A stretch of DNA of 64,000 nucleotides from JBICIG01 sp043101605 (lineage in GTDB: Bacteria; Planctomycetota; Phycisphaerae; Phycisphaerales; UBA1924), in assembly GCA_043101605.1 (NCBI GenBank), contig JBICIG010000011.1, forward strand, positions 1-64,000. Reading direction: 5' to 3'. The notes under the pieces are model-generated. The model did not search any database, had not been told where the DNA came from, and saw only the letters and a program-made list of their open reading frames with translations. Shown in pieces: positions 11,340 through 19,957 of the stretch (position 1 is the first letter of the stretch; every line of letters begins with the position of its first letter). The position numbers and the translations under genes are program-made.

Positions 11340-12098
11340 ATGAAGCACTCGAATGCATCGAGGTGGGGGCGGTTCACGGTCGCTGCAGGAGCCGGCATCC
11401 TGCTGCTCCACGCTTCGGCCAACGCCCAGCCGCTCGACGCGCTGAGCACCCTGAACCACGCGATCGCCGCTTCCCAGCGTGCCGACGCGCAGTTCCTCTC
11501 ACGCATCTTCGGCGACGACCCGCTGTCGCCGATCCCGATGGACTTCAGCTACGACACAACGGCGCTCACCTTCGATTACGCAACTCCCGCCGGCGCCACC
11601 TACATGGGACTGCCGATCCTGCTGAGCGGCGAGGGAACCTACAACGATCTCGCCGATGAGTGGAGCGTGCTCGTCAACGCATGGCTCGGCGGCGATTCAT
11701 GGTCCGGTCAGGCAACGATCAAAGAGACGCAGATCGACGAGGACCGCCGACGCATCGACACGGATATCGAGGTTCCCTGGTTGGGCGGCATCGTCGACTA
11801 CCACGAGCAGAATGTGATCACCAGTCGCGTCGTTGGCGCACAGACCAGCGTCATCGATTGGCAGTTCACGCAGAACGGAAGCGTCGTGCTGAGCGGAACC
11901 GCCCAGGACCGCTATGTGCGGCCCGACCCGACCAAGCCCGAAGGCGAGTGGCGGTGGATCTCCATCACCTTCGGCAGCGGTTCCGGCATCTTCACCGGCA
12001 CCGGCGGAAGCGCGACGCTGACCGTGCCCGCCCCGGGCTCTTTGATGCTGCTCGCGATCGGAAGCGTGGCCTTCACGAGGAAGCGCCGCCCCGGCTGA
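11340..12098 (+). CDS. PEP-CTERM-type secreted protein of unknown function
   Basis: Exported protein, 252 aa, not otherwise recognised. Residues 1-29 form a signal peptide (ends SANAQ). The body is beta-rich. The C-terminus has VPAPGSLMLLAIGSVAFTRKRR: a PEP-like motif, one hydrophobic helix and an Arg/Lys cluster, the sorting tail handled by exosortase-type systems in planctomycetes. No exosortase is in the window. GGAAAGGAG lies 7 bases before the ATG. A G+C-rich hairpin at 12146-12175 follows. Confidence 0.82.
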   Translation: MKHSNASRWGRFTVAAGAGILLLHASANAQPLDALSTLNHAIAASQRADAQFLSRIFGDDPLSPIPMDFSYDTTALTFDYATPAGATYMGLPILLSGEGTYNDLADEWSVLVNAWLGGDSWSGQATIKETQIDEDRRRIDTDIEVPWLGGIVDYHEQNVITSRVVGAQTSVIDWQFTQNGSVVLSGTAQDRYVRPDPTKPEGEWRWISITFGSGSGIFTGTGGSATLTVPAPGSLMLLAIGSVAFTRKRRPG

Positions 12099-12145
12099 TC
12101 GACAGGTCACCCGCGACGCGGGACATTGTTCGTCCACCCCCCCCC

Positions 12146-12175
12146 GCGGCCCGAAACCCGCGGGCCGCTTCCTTG
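12146..12175 (+). terminator. putative terminator after the PEP-CTERM gene
   Basis: Stem GCGGCCC / GGGCCGC around a 9-base loop, followed by TTCCTT. The weak T-tract lowers confidence. It is 48 bases after the stop and precedes a convergent gene. Confidence 0.45.
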
Positions 12176-12306
12176 CGCGAGCATCAACCGGACAACACCT
12201 CGCCGTCCCGCAACGGCGATCAATCAGCAGGGCTCAACACCCGGCCCCGGCACCGCTCCGGTCGGGCGATTCGGCGCACCGGGAGTCCACGCCCGGGCCG
12301 CTCCCT

Positions 12307-12780
12307 TCAGACCGCCAGGCCGAACGACACGACCGAGCCCACCGACGCCACCACCCGCACATGATTCAGCCGGCTCCAGACGGTCACATACCGCGACCAG
12401 AGGCCCCGCGCAACCGCATCCTCCGCGTCCACGCCCGCCAGCCGGTTGTTCCAGGGCACATTGCCCGCCGCCGTCACAAGGAAGACGCCGACCGCATACA
12501 TTGCTCCGCCCGCGATCAGCGCCTCCGACCATGCCGCGTCCGGGTTCAGCGCCCCCAGCACGATCGCCGCCAGCGACAGCAGCGCCGTCCCGAAGAACGG
12601 CCCCATGAACCACGGCGTGTAGACCGCGCGGTTGATCTCCTGCATCGCCCGCGCGCCCTCACCACCCGGCATCCGCGTCAGCGCCTTCATGACGAACCCG
12701 GAGAACGCGAACAACGCGCCCCCGACCAGCCCCGACCCCACCAAGCCGGCGAGCGCAACAGCCGTCACCAGTCCATCCAC
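12307..12780 (-). CDS. DUF1772 (anthrone-oxygenase-like) membrane protein
   Basis: Small polytopic membrane protein, 157 aa, with four hydrophobic segments and the DUF1772 layout: GALFAFSGFVMKAL, AMQEINRAVYTPWFMGPFFGTAL, and TAAGNVPWNNRLA near residues 110-122. Related proteins are annotated as anthrone oxygenases, but the activity in bacteria is not established. GTG 12780 is chosen because GGAGG lies 4 bases upstream; a longer frame upstream runs over the tRNA terminator and looks non-coding. It lies downstream of tRNA-Asp on the same strand, separated by a terminator. Confidence 0.82.
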   Translation of the reverse strand: MDGLVTAVALAGLVGSGLVGGALFAFSGFVMKALTRMPGGEGARAMQEINRAVYTPWFMGPFFGTALLSLAAIVLGALNPDAAWSEALIAGGAMYAVGVFLVTAAGNVPWNNRLAGVDAEDAVARGLWSRYVTVWSRLNHVRVVASVGSVVSFGLAV

Positions 12781-12861
12781 AAGACCTCCGATCCCCGCGA
12801 CATCCCCCCGTTCCACACGCCCCGGGCCCAGGCGCCCCGGCCACCACCAAGGTACCAATGC

Positions 12862-12889
12862 AAAAGAGCCCTGCAAACGCAGGGCTCTT
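12862..12889 (-). terminator. rho-independent terminator of tRNA-Asp
   Basis: Read on the minus strand: an 11-bp perfect stem AAGAGCCCTGC / GCAGGGCTCTT with a GTTT loop, ending in a short T run. It begins 5 bases beyond the tRNA 3' end. Confidence 0.85.
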
Positions 12890-12893
12890 CAAG

Positions 12894-12967
<74 letters not shown>

Positions 12968-13004
12968 AGATTGTCTTTCCCCACAGCCATCCGCGGGGGT
13001 GAGA

Positions 13005-13032
13005 AACATATCTCGTCGCTCGCCCGTGTCAA
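13005..13032 (-). promoter_or_regulatory. promoter of tRNA-Asp
   Basis: On the minus strand: -35 TTGACA (13027-13032, perfect consensus), 16-base spacer, -10 TATGTT (13005-13010). The predicted start is about 30 bases before the mature tRNA 5' end. Confidence 0.7.
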
Positions 13033-13126
13033 GTCGCCGGGCTCTTCCGTTCGCTCTCGGGCGTCCGATTGCTCCGGTCGTCGCGACCGCGCCGACCCGC
13101 GGCACACCCCGCAGAGCCGCAGCCCC

Positions 13127-13345
13127 TCAGGAGCCGCTGGTCTCCTTCAGCGTCACCGGCTGCCCTTCCTCGTGCAGCCCGATCGCGCTCCCATCCTTGC
13201 CGATCTTCCCGCCCTGCATGAACACGACCGCGCACGCCACCCCCAACGCCACCACCGCCAGCAGCAGCAGCCCCGTGTACACATCCAGCGACGAGCCGCC
13301 CGCCCCGCGTCCGCCGGGCATCTGCATTCCGAACTGCGCGCTCAT
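13127..13345 (-). CDS. small single-pass membrane protein
   Basis: Unrecognised 72-aa protein: a short Gly-rich N-terminus, one hydrophobic segment (about residues 22-44, DVYTGLLLLAVVALGVACAVVF), and a polar C-terminus ending LHEEGQPVTLKETSGS. GGGAGG lies 5 bases before the ATG, which supports it as a real gene. It follows the coiled-coil protein by 31 bases on the same strand and is probably in its operon. No functional motif is seen. Confidence 0.7.
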   Translation of the reverse strand: MSAQFGMQMPGGRGAGGSSLDVYTGLLLLAVVALGVACAVVFMQGGKIGKDGSAIGLHEEGQPVTLKETSGS

Positions 13346-13376
13346 GATTCCTCCCGAGGCCTCACGGGCCCGCTCA

Positions 13377-14219
13377 TCAGTTCAGCCGGCTCTCGACCGT
13401 GTCGCCCTGGTTCACCCGCTGCCCCGGCGCCAGCCGCGTCACGCGGGCGATCGAATAGTTCGGCTGCGCATCGAGCACCTGCACATTCGCGATCCAGTTG
13501 TTCCCACGCGTGATGTACAGCTCCGTGTTCTCGCGAACCGAGTCGTTCGTACCCAGGTTCAGCTCCACCAGGATCTCGCTGTTGGAGTCCGAGCGGATGT
13601 CCTGCACCCGCCCGCTGAACATCCCCGAGGTCGGCGTCGACCCGCTGCCCGGCGAACCCGCGCCCGGACCCTGCGCCAGCGCATCCTGAAGCTGAGCGAT
13701 CGTCACCCGCAACGCCCGGACGCTCTCGGTCAGCACCGCGACCTGCGCCTCGTAGTTGTTCCGCTCGTCGGTCATCGACGCCAACTCACGGCGGAGCTGC
13801 GACTCGCTCGAACGCAGCGAGTTGTTCTCGCCCGCCAGCGCCATCAGCAGGTCCGCCTGCGTCTGCTGCGTCTGCGACGCGATCGTGAACTGGTCCGCGA
13901 ACCGGTCGCGCGCCAACTCCGCCGTCGTCACCTCGCCCTGCAGCGAGTTCAGCTGCGCCTGCAGGTCGGCCCGTCGGCCACGCTCGGCCTCCAAGTCCCG
14001 AAGCAGGATCTTCGCCCGCTCGCCCGCGGCGATCGCGATGTCGTTGGCGGCATTCTGCGTCGCCTGCGCCTGCGCCGTCGCCGACTTCTCCGCCGCACGG
14101 GCGTCACGAAGCTCACGGACCAACCGGTCCGCGTTCGCCGTGTACGCCATCGACAGGGTCGCCAGCACCACGCTCAGCACCGCCGCCACCACCACCAGGA
14201 ACTTGGTCATCCCATGCAC
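13377..14219 (-). CDS. membrane-anchored coiled-coil protein
   Basis: Unrecognised 280-aa protein. One N-terminal membrane segment (residues 5-27) is followed by a long coiled coil (about 30-180) rich in Ala, Glu, Arg and Gln in heptad spacing, a Gly/Ser/Pro linker, then a beta-rich C-terminal domain (about 200-280) with GRVQDIRSDSNSEILVELNLG and QPNYSIARVTRLAPGQRVNQGD. The layout suggests an envelope spacer or scaffold. GTG 14219 is chosen because GAGGAG lies 6 bases upstream; the ATG three codons later is the alternative. A consensus-like promoter lies at 14399-14428. Confidence 0.8.
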   Translation of the reverse strand: MHGMTKFLVVVAAVLSVVLATLSMAYTANADRLVRELRDARAAEKSATAQAQATQNAANDIAIAAGERAKILLRDLEAERGRRADLQAQLNSLQGEVTTAELARDRFADQFTIASQTQQTQADLLMALAGENNSLRSSESQLRRELASMTDERNNYEAQVAVLTESVRALRVTIAQLQDALAQGPGAGSPGSGSTPTSGMFSGRVQDIRSDSNSEILVELNLGTNDSVRENTELYITRGNNWIANVQVLDAQPNYSIARVTRLAPGQRVNQGDTVESRLN

Positions 14220-14536
14220 GGTTCGCTCCTCAGCGCCTCGACGCGCCGCCTCTCGGATGAGTCCAGTACCACGGCGACGGGTCCCGCCGCATCACTCATC
14301 GGTCCAGATCGTCCCTGAAACCTACGCCCCGAAACGCGACCGGCCGAAATCCGACCGAGCCGCCGCCCGAACCCTCGGGCCTGCGAGCGAGGTCGAGTGT
14401 AATAGCGTACACGCCGCCCGCGTGTCAAACCCGACCCCTCGCTCACGCAAAGGATACGCCCTTTCGTCCCCGCGGGATCCCCACGCCCCGCAACTGTCTC
14501 AATCCCGCCACGCCAACGCCCTCCCCAGCCACGGGC
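14220..14536. other. 317-base intergenic region with one promoter
   Basis: Lies between the end of the HEAT lipoprotein gene and the start of the coiled-coil gene, both minus strand. Besides the promoter at 14399-14428, I see no gene, no repeat and no clear terminator hairpin for the lnt-HEAT operon. The predicted leader of the coiled-coil mRNA is about 170 bases. Confidence 0.5.
14399..14428 (-). promoter_or_regulatory. promoter of the coiled-coil protein gene
   Basis: Minus strand: -35 TTGACA (14423-14428), 18-base spacer, -10 TATTAC (14399-14404). It drives toward the gene starting at 14219. Confidence 0.6.
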
Positions 14537-15619
14537 TTACCGGGCTTGCCCCACGATCCGCGTCGTCGCCGCCGCCGCCGACACTCGCACGACCGGGTCC
14601 GAATCCCCCATCAATTCCCCCAGAATCGGAAGATGTTCGGGATATCGCGTCATCCCCAGCACATATGCCGATTGCGCCCGCAACTGCGGGTTCTCGCTCT
14701 CCCAAAGCTCCTCGGCCACGAACCACCCGTCCCGACGCCCCAACTTCGCCAGCGAACCCGCCACCGCCAGCCGGATCTCCGCCGGCATCGGGTTTCCCGC
14801 CTCATCACTCTGGATCGCCAGGTTCGTCAGGTCATTGATCGACTGCCGCGCCCCGATCTCCCCGATGATCTGCACCGCCAGCGCCGTCGCCTCCAGGTCC
14901 TCCGAACGCGACGGAAACAGCGCCGCCTGCACCGTGTGAAGCTGCGACGAATCCCCCAGCTTGAACAACGCCTCGGCGATCTGCAGCTGCAGAATCTTCA
15001 GCTCGATGTCGCTCGCTCGCGGAACATCCAGCGACGCCGCCTGACGCAGCATCGGGATCGCCGTCGGATCGTTCAACTCCCCCAGCACGAACGCCGCGTG
15101 CGCACGCTCACGCGTCGTCGGGCTGTTGAACAGCATCGCCGCGATCGGCGACAGGTCCACCTCGTACCCGCACCGCGCCATCGCATACAGCGCCGCCGTC
15201 CGCACATACGCCGAGGAATCGTTCGTCAACGGCTCCACCAGCGGCACCAGGTCGCAACGCCTCGAGCGTCCCACCGTCAGGCACGCCACCGTCCGTACCA
15301 CCAGGTTGTCGTCGGCGAGCACCACCGGCAGAATCGACTCCAGCCGCGTCGGCGCCATCGCCAGCGCCTCGACCGCGTTCGCACGCACCCCCGGATTCTC
15401 ATCCGAAGCCGCGTCGATCAGCGTGTCCAGCGCCAACTCCCGCAACTGCGAACGCTCGACCGTGTCAGGCACCTCGCCCGTCGGCCGATCCACCATCGGC
15501 TGCGATGCCGATCGGCTCGGCGCCGGCTCGGGCGTCGAGCCGCACCCGCCCGCCGACAACAGCAGCCCGCACGCCAACGCCCCGCCCAGTGCGCCCAATC
15601 CACAACGCCGATCGCTCAC
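14537..15619 (-). CDS. HEAT-repeat lipoprotein
   Basis: Predicted lipoprotein, 360 aa. The signal sequence ends in SAGGC with Cys26 as lipidation site, followed by a Pro/Ser-rich tether. Residues about 60-350 form HEAT-like helical pairs, e.g. DENPGVRANAVEALAMAP, DSSAYVRTAALYAMARCG and DSDPVVRVSAAAATT. It is likely an envelope protein-binding scaffold. Its ATG overlaps the lnt stop by 4 bases (15616-15619), so translation is probably coupled. That is apt, since Lnt finishes lipoprotein acylation. The binding partner is unknown. Confidence 0.85.
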   Translation of the reverse strand: MSDRRCGLGALGGALACGLLLSAGGCGSTPEPAPSRSASQPMVDRPTGEVPDTVERSQLRELALDTLIDAASDENPGVRANAVEALAMAPTRLESILPVVLADDNLVVRTVACLTVGRSRRCDLVPLVEPLTNDSSAYVRTAALYAMARCGYEVDLSPIAAMLFNSPTTRERAHAAFVLGELNDPTAIPMLRQAASLDVPRASDIELKILQLQIAEALFKLGDSSQLHTVQAALFPSRSEDLEATALAVQIIGEIGARQSINDLTNLAIQSDEAGNPMPAEIRLAVAGSLAKLGRRDGWFVAEELWESENPQLRAQSAYVLGMTRYPEHLPILGELMGDSDPVVRVSAAAATTRIVGQAR

Positions 15620-17388
15620 TCCGAGTCCTTTCGATCTTCGTCCCTGTCCGTCTCGCTTGTCCGCGTACCCGACCCGGCCGCCCCGGGTTCGTCCCTTCGC
15701 CGCGCCGCACCGCCCCCGCGCTCCTTATCGACCCGCCCACCCCATCCGCCCGGAAGGAATGTCCACACCAGCACCAGTCCCGTCACGCCAAGGCCCACCC
15801 AGCCCACCCCGTCCCCGATCACGCCGTACGCCGTACCCCCCTCGACGCGAGGCACCGAAACCACCAGCACGCCCTCTCCACGGGCTCCCAGCCGTTCGAT
15901 CACCCGCCCGCGGTGGTCGAACGCCCCCGAGATCCCCGTGTTCGCCGCCCGCACCAGCGGCAACCCCAACTCCACCGCCCGCCACCGCGCCGTCATCTCG
16001 TGATGCCGACGCATCGCGTCCGATCCCCCGAACCAACCGTCGTTGGTCAGGTTTACGATCACCTCCGCCCGACGCTCGCCGCCCGCGTACGCCAGCGATC
16101 GGCACACCCCGGGCGAGGTCGCCTCGAAGCAGATCGGCGTCGCGAGCCGACCCACCCCCGCGTCCAGCACCACCGCCCCCGATCCCTCCGAAAGCCGGAA
16201 GCTCAGGTTCGCCCCCACGCCGATGTTCACCAGCGTCCGCTCGAGCCAGGGCCACGCCGAGATGTACGGCATCACCTCACCAAACGGCGTCAGATGCAAC
16301 TTGTCGTACCGCCCCGCGATCCCCCCATCCCGGATCAGATACGCGCTGTTGTAGCTCGCATCGAAATCCTCCCGCACCTCCGCCCCGACCTCCAGCCGCA
16401 ACGCCTCGTACGCCTCCGCCCCGACCACCAGCGGCACACCCAACTCTCGCTGCAGCCGCGACACCGCCTCGGCACACATCGCCGACAACTGCGCCAGCCC
16501 CGGAAGCTCCCGCTCGACCCGTTGCGCCTCCGCCACGCTCGCCGGATCGAGATAGAACCCCGGGTACATCGTCTCGGGCCAGACGATCACCTCCGCCCCC
16601 TGCGCGCGCGCCTCCCGGCTCAAAGCAATCAGCCGGTCCATGTCCCGCACACGCTCATCCAGCCCGCGGCCCTGCTTGTTGCTCTGAGGCACATTGGTCT
16701 GCACCACCCCGATGCGCAAAGCCCCCTCGCCCGCGCGCGTCCCGGGCACGATCGTCAGCACGAACCACACCGCCGCCGTTCCGAACCCCAGCCCCGCCGC
16801 CGCCCGCGCCCGCCGCTCAATCCCCAGCACGATCGCCGTCCCGACACACACCACCAGCAGCGACACCCCGTACGCCCCGACCACAGCCCCCGCCGACGCC
16901 AGACGCCACGACCCGATCAGCGGATGCGCCGCCAGAAACCACGCGTACCCGTCGAACGCGACGCTCCCGCGGAAGACCTCCATCCCCACCCACAGCAACG
17001 GGAACAGCCACACCGCCCGCACGCCCAGCCGCCGACGCGCCCGCGCCATCACCCACGCCCCGAGCCCGATGTACGCCCCCAGCAGAATCGCCAGCGGCAC
17101 ATACCCCCCCGGCGCTACCTCGCGCACCCACGACTGCACCACCAGCCACAGGGGCACCGTCCCGAACGCCACGCCGATCGCCAGCCATCCCGCCCGATCC
17201 CACCACCGCGCCGCCGCCCACAGAATCGGCACCGGCGCCACCACCGCCAGCCCCCACGCCCCGACCGGTGCCAGGCTCAGCCAGGTCAGCGCCCCATACA
17301 CCAGCCCGCACAGCGCACCGATACCCACCGCCGCGATCCGCCGCGGCCGCTCAACGGGCGTCCCTGCCGTATCGATCTCTTGCTTCAT
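15616..17388 (-). CDS. lnt: apolipoprotein N-acyltransferase
   Basis: Lnt, 590 aa, transfers an acyl chain to the N-terminal cysteine of lipoproteins, the last maturation step, in the inner membrane. The N-terminal 215 residues contain six or so membrane segments. A nitrilase-fold domain (about 225-510) carries the triad Glu272 (WPETMYPG), Lys363 (YDKLHLTPFGE) and Cys420 (PICFEATSP). A last membrane segment and a charged tail follow. It is longer than the roughly 510-aa E. coli enzyme, mainly in the tail and inserts. It lies 37 bases after accD and overlaps the HEAT lipoprotein gene, suggesting one operon. Confidence 0.95.
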   Translation of the reverse strand: MKQEIDTAGTPVERPRRIAAVGIGALCGLVYGALTWLSLAPVGAWGLAVVAPVPILWAAARWWDRAGWLAIGVAFGTVPLWLVVQSWVREVAPGGYVPLAILLGAYIGLGAWVMARARRRLGVRAVWLFPLLWVGMEVFRGSVAFDGYAWFLAAHPLIGSWRLASAGAVVGAYGVSLLVVCVGTAIVLGIERRARAAAGLGFGTAAVWFVLTIVPGTRAGEGALRIGVVQTNVPQSNKQGRGLDERVRDMDRLIALSREARAQGAEVIVWPETMYPGFYLDPASVAEAQRVERELPGLAQLSAMCAEAVSRLQRELGVPLVVGAEAYEALRLEVGAEVREDFDASYNSAYLIRDGGIAGRYDKLHLTPFGEVMPYISAWPWLERTLVNIGVGANLSFRLSEGSGAVVLDAGVGRLATPICFEATSPGVCRSLAYAGGERRAEVIVNLTNDGWFGGSDAMRRHHEMTARWRAVELGLPLVRAANTGISGAFDHRGRVIERLGARGEGVLVVSVPRVEGGTAYGVIGDGVGWVGLGVTGLVLVWTFLPGGWGGRVDKERGGGAARRRDEPGAAGSGTRTSETDRDEDRKDSE

Positions 17389-17425
17389 GCCGCGGCGAGT
17401 CTACTCGCCCCCGCGCACGCCGGGC

Positions 17426-18268
17426 TCACTTGCCCGCGTAGTCGATCAGCCGCGCAATCTCGTTCCGCAGCTGCGCCCGGGGCACCACCCGATCCACCAG
17501 CCCCGACTTCATCAGGAACTCCGACCGCTGGAAACCCTCGGGCAGCTCCTGGCGGATCGTCTGCTGGATCACCCGGGGACCCGCGAACCCGATCAGCGCG
17601 TTCGGCTCGGCGATGATCACATCCCCCAGCATCGCAAACGACGCCGTCACCCCGCCCGTCGTCGGATCCGTCAGCACCGAGATGAAGAGCCCGCCCGCGT
17701 CGTCGAACCGCGCCAACGCCGCCGACGACTTGGCCATCTGCATCAGCGACAGCCCCGACTCCTGCATCCTCGCCCCGCCCGAGCAGCTCACGATGATCAG
17801 CGGCAGGTTCCGACCCATCGCCAGCTCGATCGACCGCGTGATCGTCTCCCCGACCACCGACCCCATCGAGCCCATCATGAACGACAGGTCCAGGCAGCAC
17901 GCCACCGCCTGCCGACCCTTGATGAACAGTTCGCCCGCGATCGCCGCGTCCCGCTGCCCGCTCTTGGCCTGCTCGGACTTGATCCGACCCGCATACCCCT
18001 TCAGGTCCGTGAACTCCAGCGGATCGGTCGGACCCAGCGACTCGAAATGGCGCACGAACGAGTCCGTGTCCGCCAACTGCCGGATCCGCTCGCTCGCGCT
18101 GATCCGAAAGTGATGCTCGCACTCGGGGCACACATGGAGGTTCGCCTCCATCTGCCGCCGGTAGATCATCCCACCGCACCCCGGGCAGCGCAGCCACAGA
18201 CCCTCCGGGATCGCGCTCTTCCCGCTCGGGCGCACATCGGACCAGGTTCTCGTCGAGGCTCGCGTCAT
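17426..18268 (-). CDS. accD: acetyl-CoA carboxylase carboxyltransferase subunit beta
   Basis: AccD, 280 aa, the zinc-bearing half of the carboxyltransferase that makes malonyl-CoA for fatty-acid synthesis. The N-terminal zinc ribbon has Cys28-x2-Cys31 and Cys47-x2-Cys50. Family motifs include SCSGGARMQES, SVLTDPTTGGVTASFAMLGD and GFAGPRVIQQTIRQELPEGF. ATG 18268 gives the usual length; a weak GGAAG precedes it. It sits between the degenerate phosphatase gene (35 bases upstream) and lnt (37 bases downstream). accA is not in the window. Confidence 0.97.
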   Translation of the reverse strand: MTRASTRTWSDVRPSGKSAIPEGLWLRCPGCGGMIYRRQMEANLHVCPECEHHFRISASERIRQLADTDSFVRHFESLGPTDPLEFTDLKGYAGRIKSEQAKSGQRDAAIAGELFIKGRQAVACCLDLSFMMGSMGSVVGETITRSIELAMGRNLPLIIVSCSGGARMQESGLSLMQMAKSSAALARFDDAGGLFISVLTDPTTGGVTASFAMLGDVIIAEPNALIGFAGPRVIQQTIRQELPEGFQRSEFLMKSGLVDRVVPRAQLRNEIARLIDYAGK

Positions 18269-18303
18269 GCTCTTCCAGTCTCGCGTTTCGCCGCTCGGCT
18301 TCT

Positions 18304-18933
18304 TCAGGACGCCCGCGGCAGCATCGCCCGACGCCCGCGCTTCCGCAACGCCGTCGAGCCCACTCGCACCCACACCGAACCCGCGTCCTCGACCAGCGAC
18401 CACAACTCGTCCAGCGGCCGCTCCTCCAGCGTCGCCCGGATCAGCCCGAACGCCATCGGCCGAACCACCACCGCCACCGGGCCCTCGCTCGCCTTGTGCC
18501 GCTCCAGCACCCGCGACAACGCCGACACGATCCGGTCCCGCGCCGCGTCCAGCGGCTCCCCCTCCGGCACCGACACCGCCGTCGGATCCTGGCACCACTG
18601 CTTGAACGCCCGCGGAAACTTCTCATTCAGTTCCGCACGCAGCGAGCCTTCCCACAGCCCGAGGTCCACGCCGCCGAGGTCCTCGATCACCCGGATCCGC
18701 CCGCCACGCGACGCGCTCAGCACCGTCGCCGTCTGCCGGCAGGATTCCTCCGGACCCGAGCACACCAGCCCGATCGCCTCGGCATGCTCCGGGTCATCCG
18801 TCTCGATCTCCACCGACGACGGCGCTTCGCCGCACAGCGGCAGGTCCGTCGAGCCGCACAGCCGTTCGTCCCGGTCCCACGCCGTGGGCCCGCTCCGGAC
18901 GAGCAGGAGATCGATGTCGTGGGGCTTGCTCAT
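18304..18933 (-). CDS. histidine-phosphatase-fold protein lacking both catalytic histidines
   Basis: Phosphoglycerate-mutase-like (histidine phosphatase) fold, 209 aa. The N-terminal strand reads LLLVRSGPTAWD where active members have RHGxT, so the nucleophilic His is Ser14. The scaffold is otherwise kept: DLPLCGE, CSGPEESCRQTATVLS, LGLWEG and the VPEGEPLDAARDRI helix. The second catalytic His is also gone (VAVVVRPMAFGLIRA). It is therefore probably a non-enzymatic binding or regulatory protein. It sits immediately upstream of accD in a gene run with lnt. The open frame is intact and in normal codon use, so this looks like an ordinary functional gene, not a decaying one. Confidence 0.8.
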   Translation of the reverse strand: MSKPHDIDLLLVRSGPTAWDRDERLCGSTDLPLCGEAPSSVEIETDDPEHAEAIGLVCSGPEESCRQTATVLSASRGGRIRVIEDLGGVDLGLWEGSLRAELNEKFPRAFKQWCQDPTAVSVPEGEPLDAARDRIVSALSRVLERHKASEGPVAVVVRPMAFGLIRATLEERPLDELWSLVEDAGSVWVRVGSTALRKRGRRAMLPRAS

Positions 18934-19122
18934 GCCACCATTCCGTTGAGCCGGCAGGGAACCCGGGGACGACCCGTTCCACCCATCGGCTCGATGGGAA
19001 GCGGGAGTGTATCACTCCTCAACCTGCCAACAGTCCCCGCTTCGGGCTGAAAAACCCACCGTTGTCAGGAATGCGGTCGGTTCAATCCTGCGGATCGCGT
19101 GTTTATCGACCCCAGAAGAACC

Positions 19123-19824
19123 TCACCCGCACCGGATCTCTTCGATCAGGGCCGCCCATTGCTCCCGCGGCTGCCGGAAGATCGCCGACCCCGCCACCAG
19201 CACATCGCACCCTGCCGACCGACAACGCCCCGCCGTCGACCCCGACACGCCACCGTCGATCTCCAGCCGCTGCGCCCCCGTCAGCCGCTCCCGGATCGCA
19301 CGCACATGGTCCAGCGATCCCTCGATGAACGACTGCCCGCCGAAGCCCGGCTGCACGCTCATCACCAGGATCATGTCGAAATCCTCCACGAACTCCAGCA
19401 CCGAAGCGGTGGGGGTCCTCGGGTTCAGCGACAGCCCCGCCGTCAGCCCCTGCCCGCGGATCCGTGCCGCCAGCTCCGCCGTCCGCTCCCCGACATGCCG
19501 ACCCTCCGCATCGCCCATCACCTCGATGTGAAAGGTCAGGTGGTCCGCACCCGCATCAACAAACGGCTGCACGAACGCCCCGGGATCCTGCACCATCAGG
19601 TGGACATCCAGAAACGCACCCGGCAGCATCCGCCGCAGACCCCGGCACAGGTCCGGGCCCATCGTCAGGTTCGGCACGAAGTGCCCGTCCATCACATCCA
19701 GGTGCAGGAGGTCCGCGCCCGCCTCGAGCACCGCCGCACACTCCTCGCCCATGCGCGCAAAGTCCGCCGCCAGAATCGAGGGCGCCACCATCGGCAGCCG
19801 TGGGGGATCGGTCAGCAGCGACAT
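19123..19824 (-). CDS. rpe: ribulose-phosphate 3-epimerase
   Basis: Rpe, 233 aa, interconverts ribulose-5-P and xylulose-5-P in the pentose phosphate pathway. TIM-barrel motifs are clear: APSILAADFARMGEE, LHLDVMDGHFVPNLTMGP, DVHLMVQDP, MSVQPGFGGQSF and LEIDGGVSG; the metal-binding and catalytic Asp/His residues of the family are present. ATG 19824 is preceded by a purine-rich GAGG; the upstream frame overlaps the divergent gene and is not needed. It lies upstream of the phosphatase/accD/lnt run, 189 bases away. Confidence 0.96.
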   Translation of the reverse strand: MSLLTDPPRLPMVAPSILAADFARMGEECAAVLEAGADLLHLDVMDGHFVPNLTMGPDLCRGLRRMLPGAFLDVHLMVQDPGAFVQPFVDAGADHLTFHIEVMGDAEGRHVGERTAELAARIRGQGLTAGLSLNPRTPTASVLEFVEDFDMILVMSVQPGFGGQSFIEGSLDHVRAIRERLTGAQRLEIDGGVSGSTAGRCRSAGCDVLVAGSAIFRQPREQWAALIEEIRCG

Positions 19825-19957
19825 CGCCTCAGCGTAGCCCTTCTCCAACTCCCGGAGCGAACCGCTCACGCCCACGGACCGATCACCCTCCCGACCCCTA
19901 CCATCGCGCTCGGCCAGCCACACGCCCCCATCCACGCCAACTCGGCGGAGACTCGCC

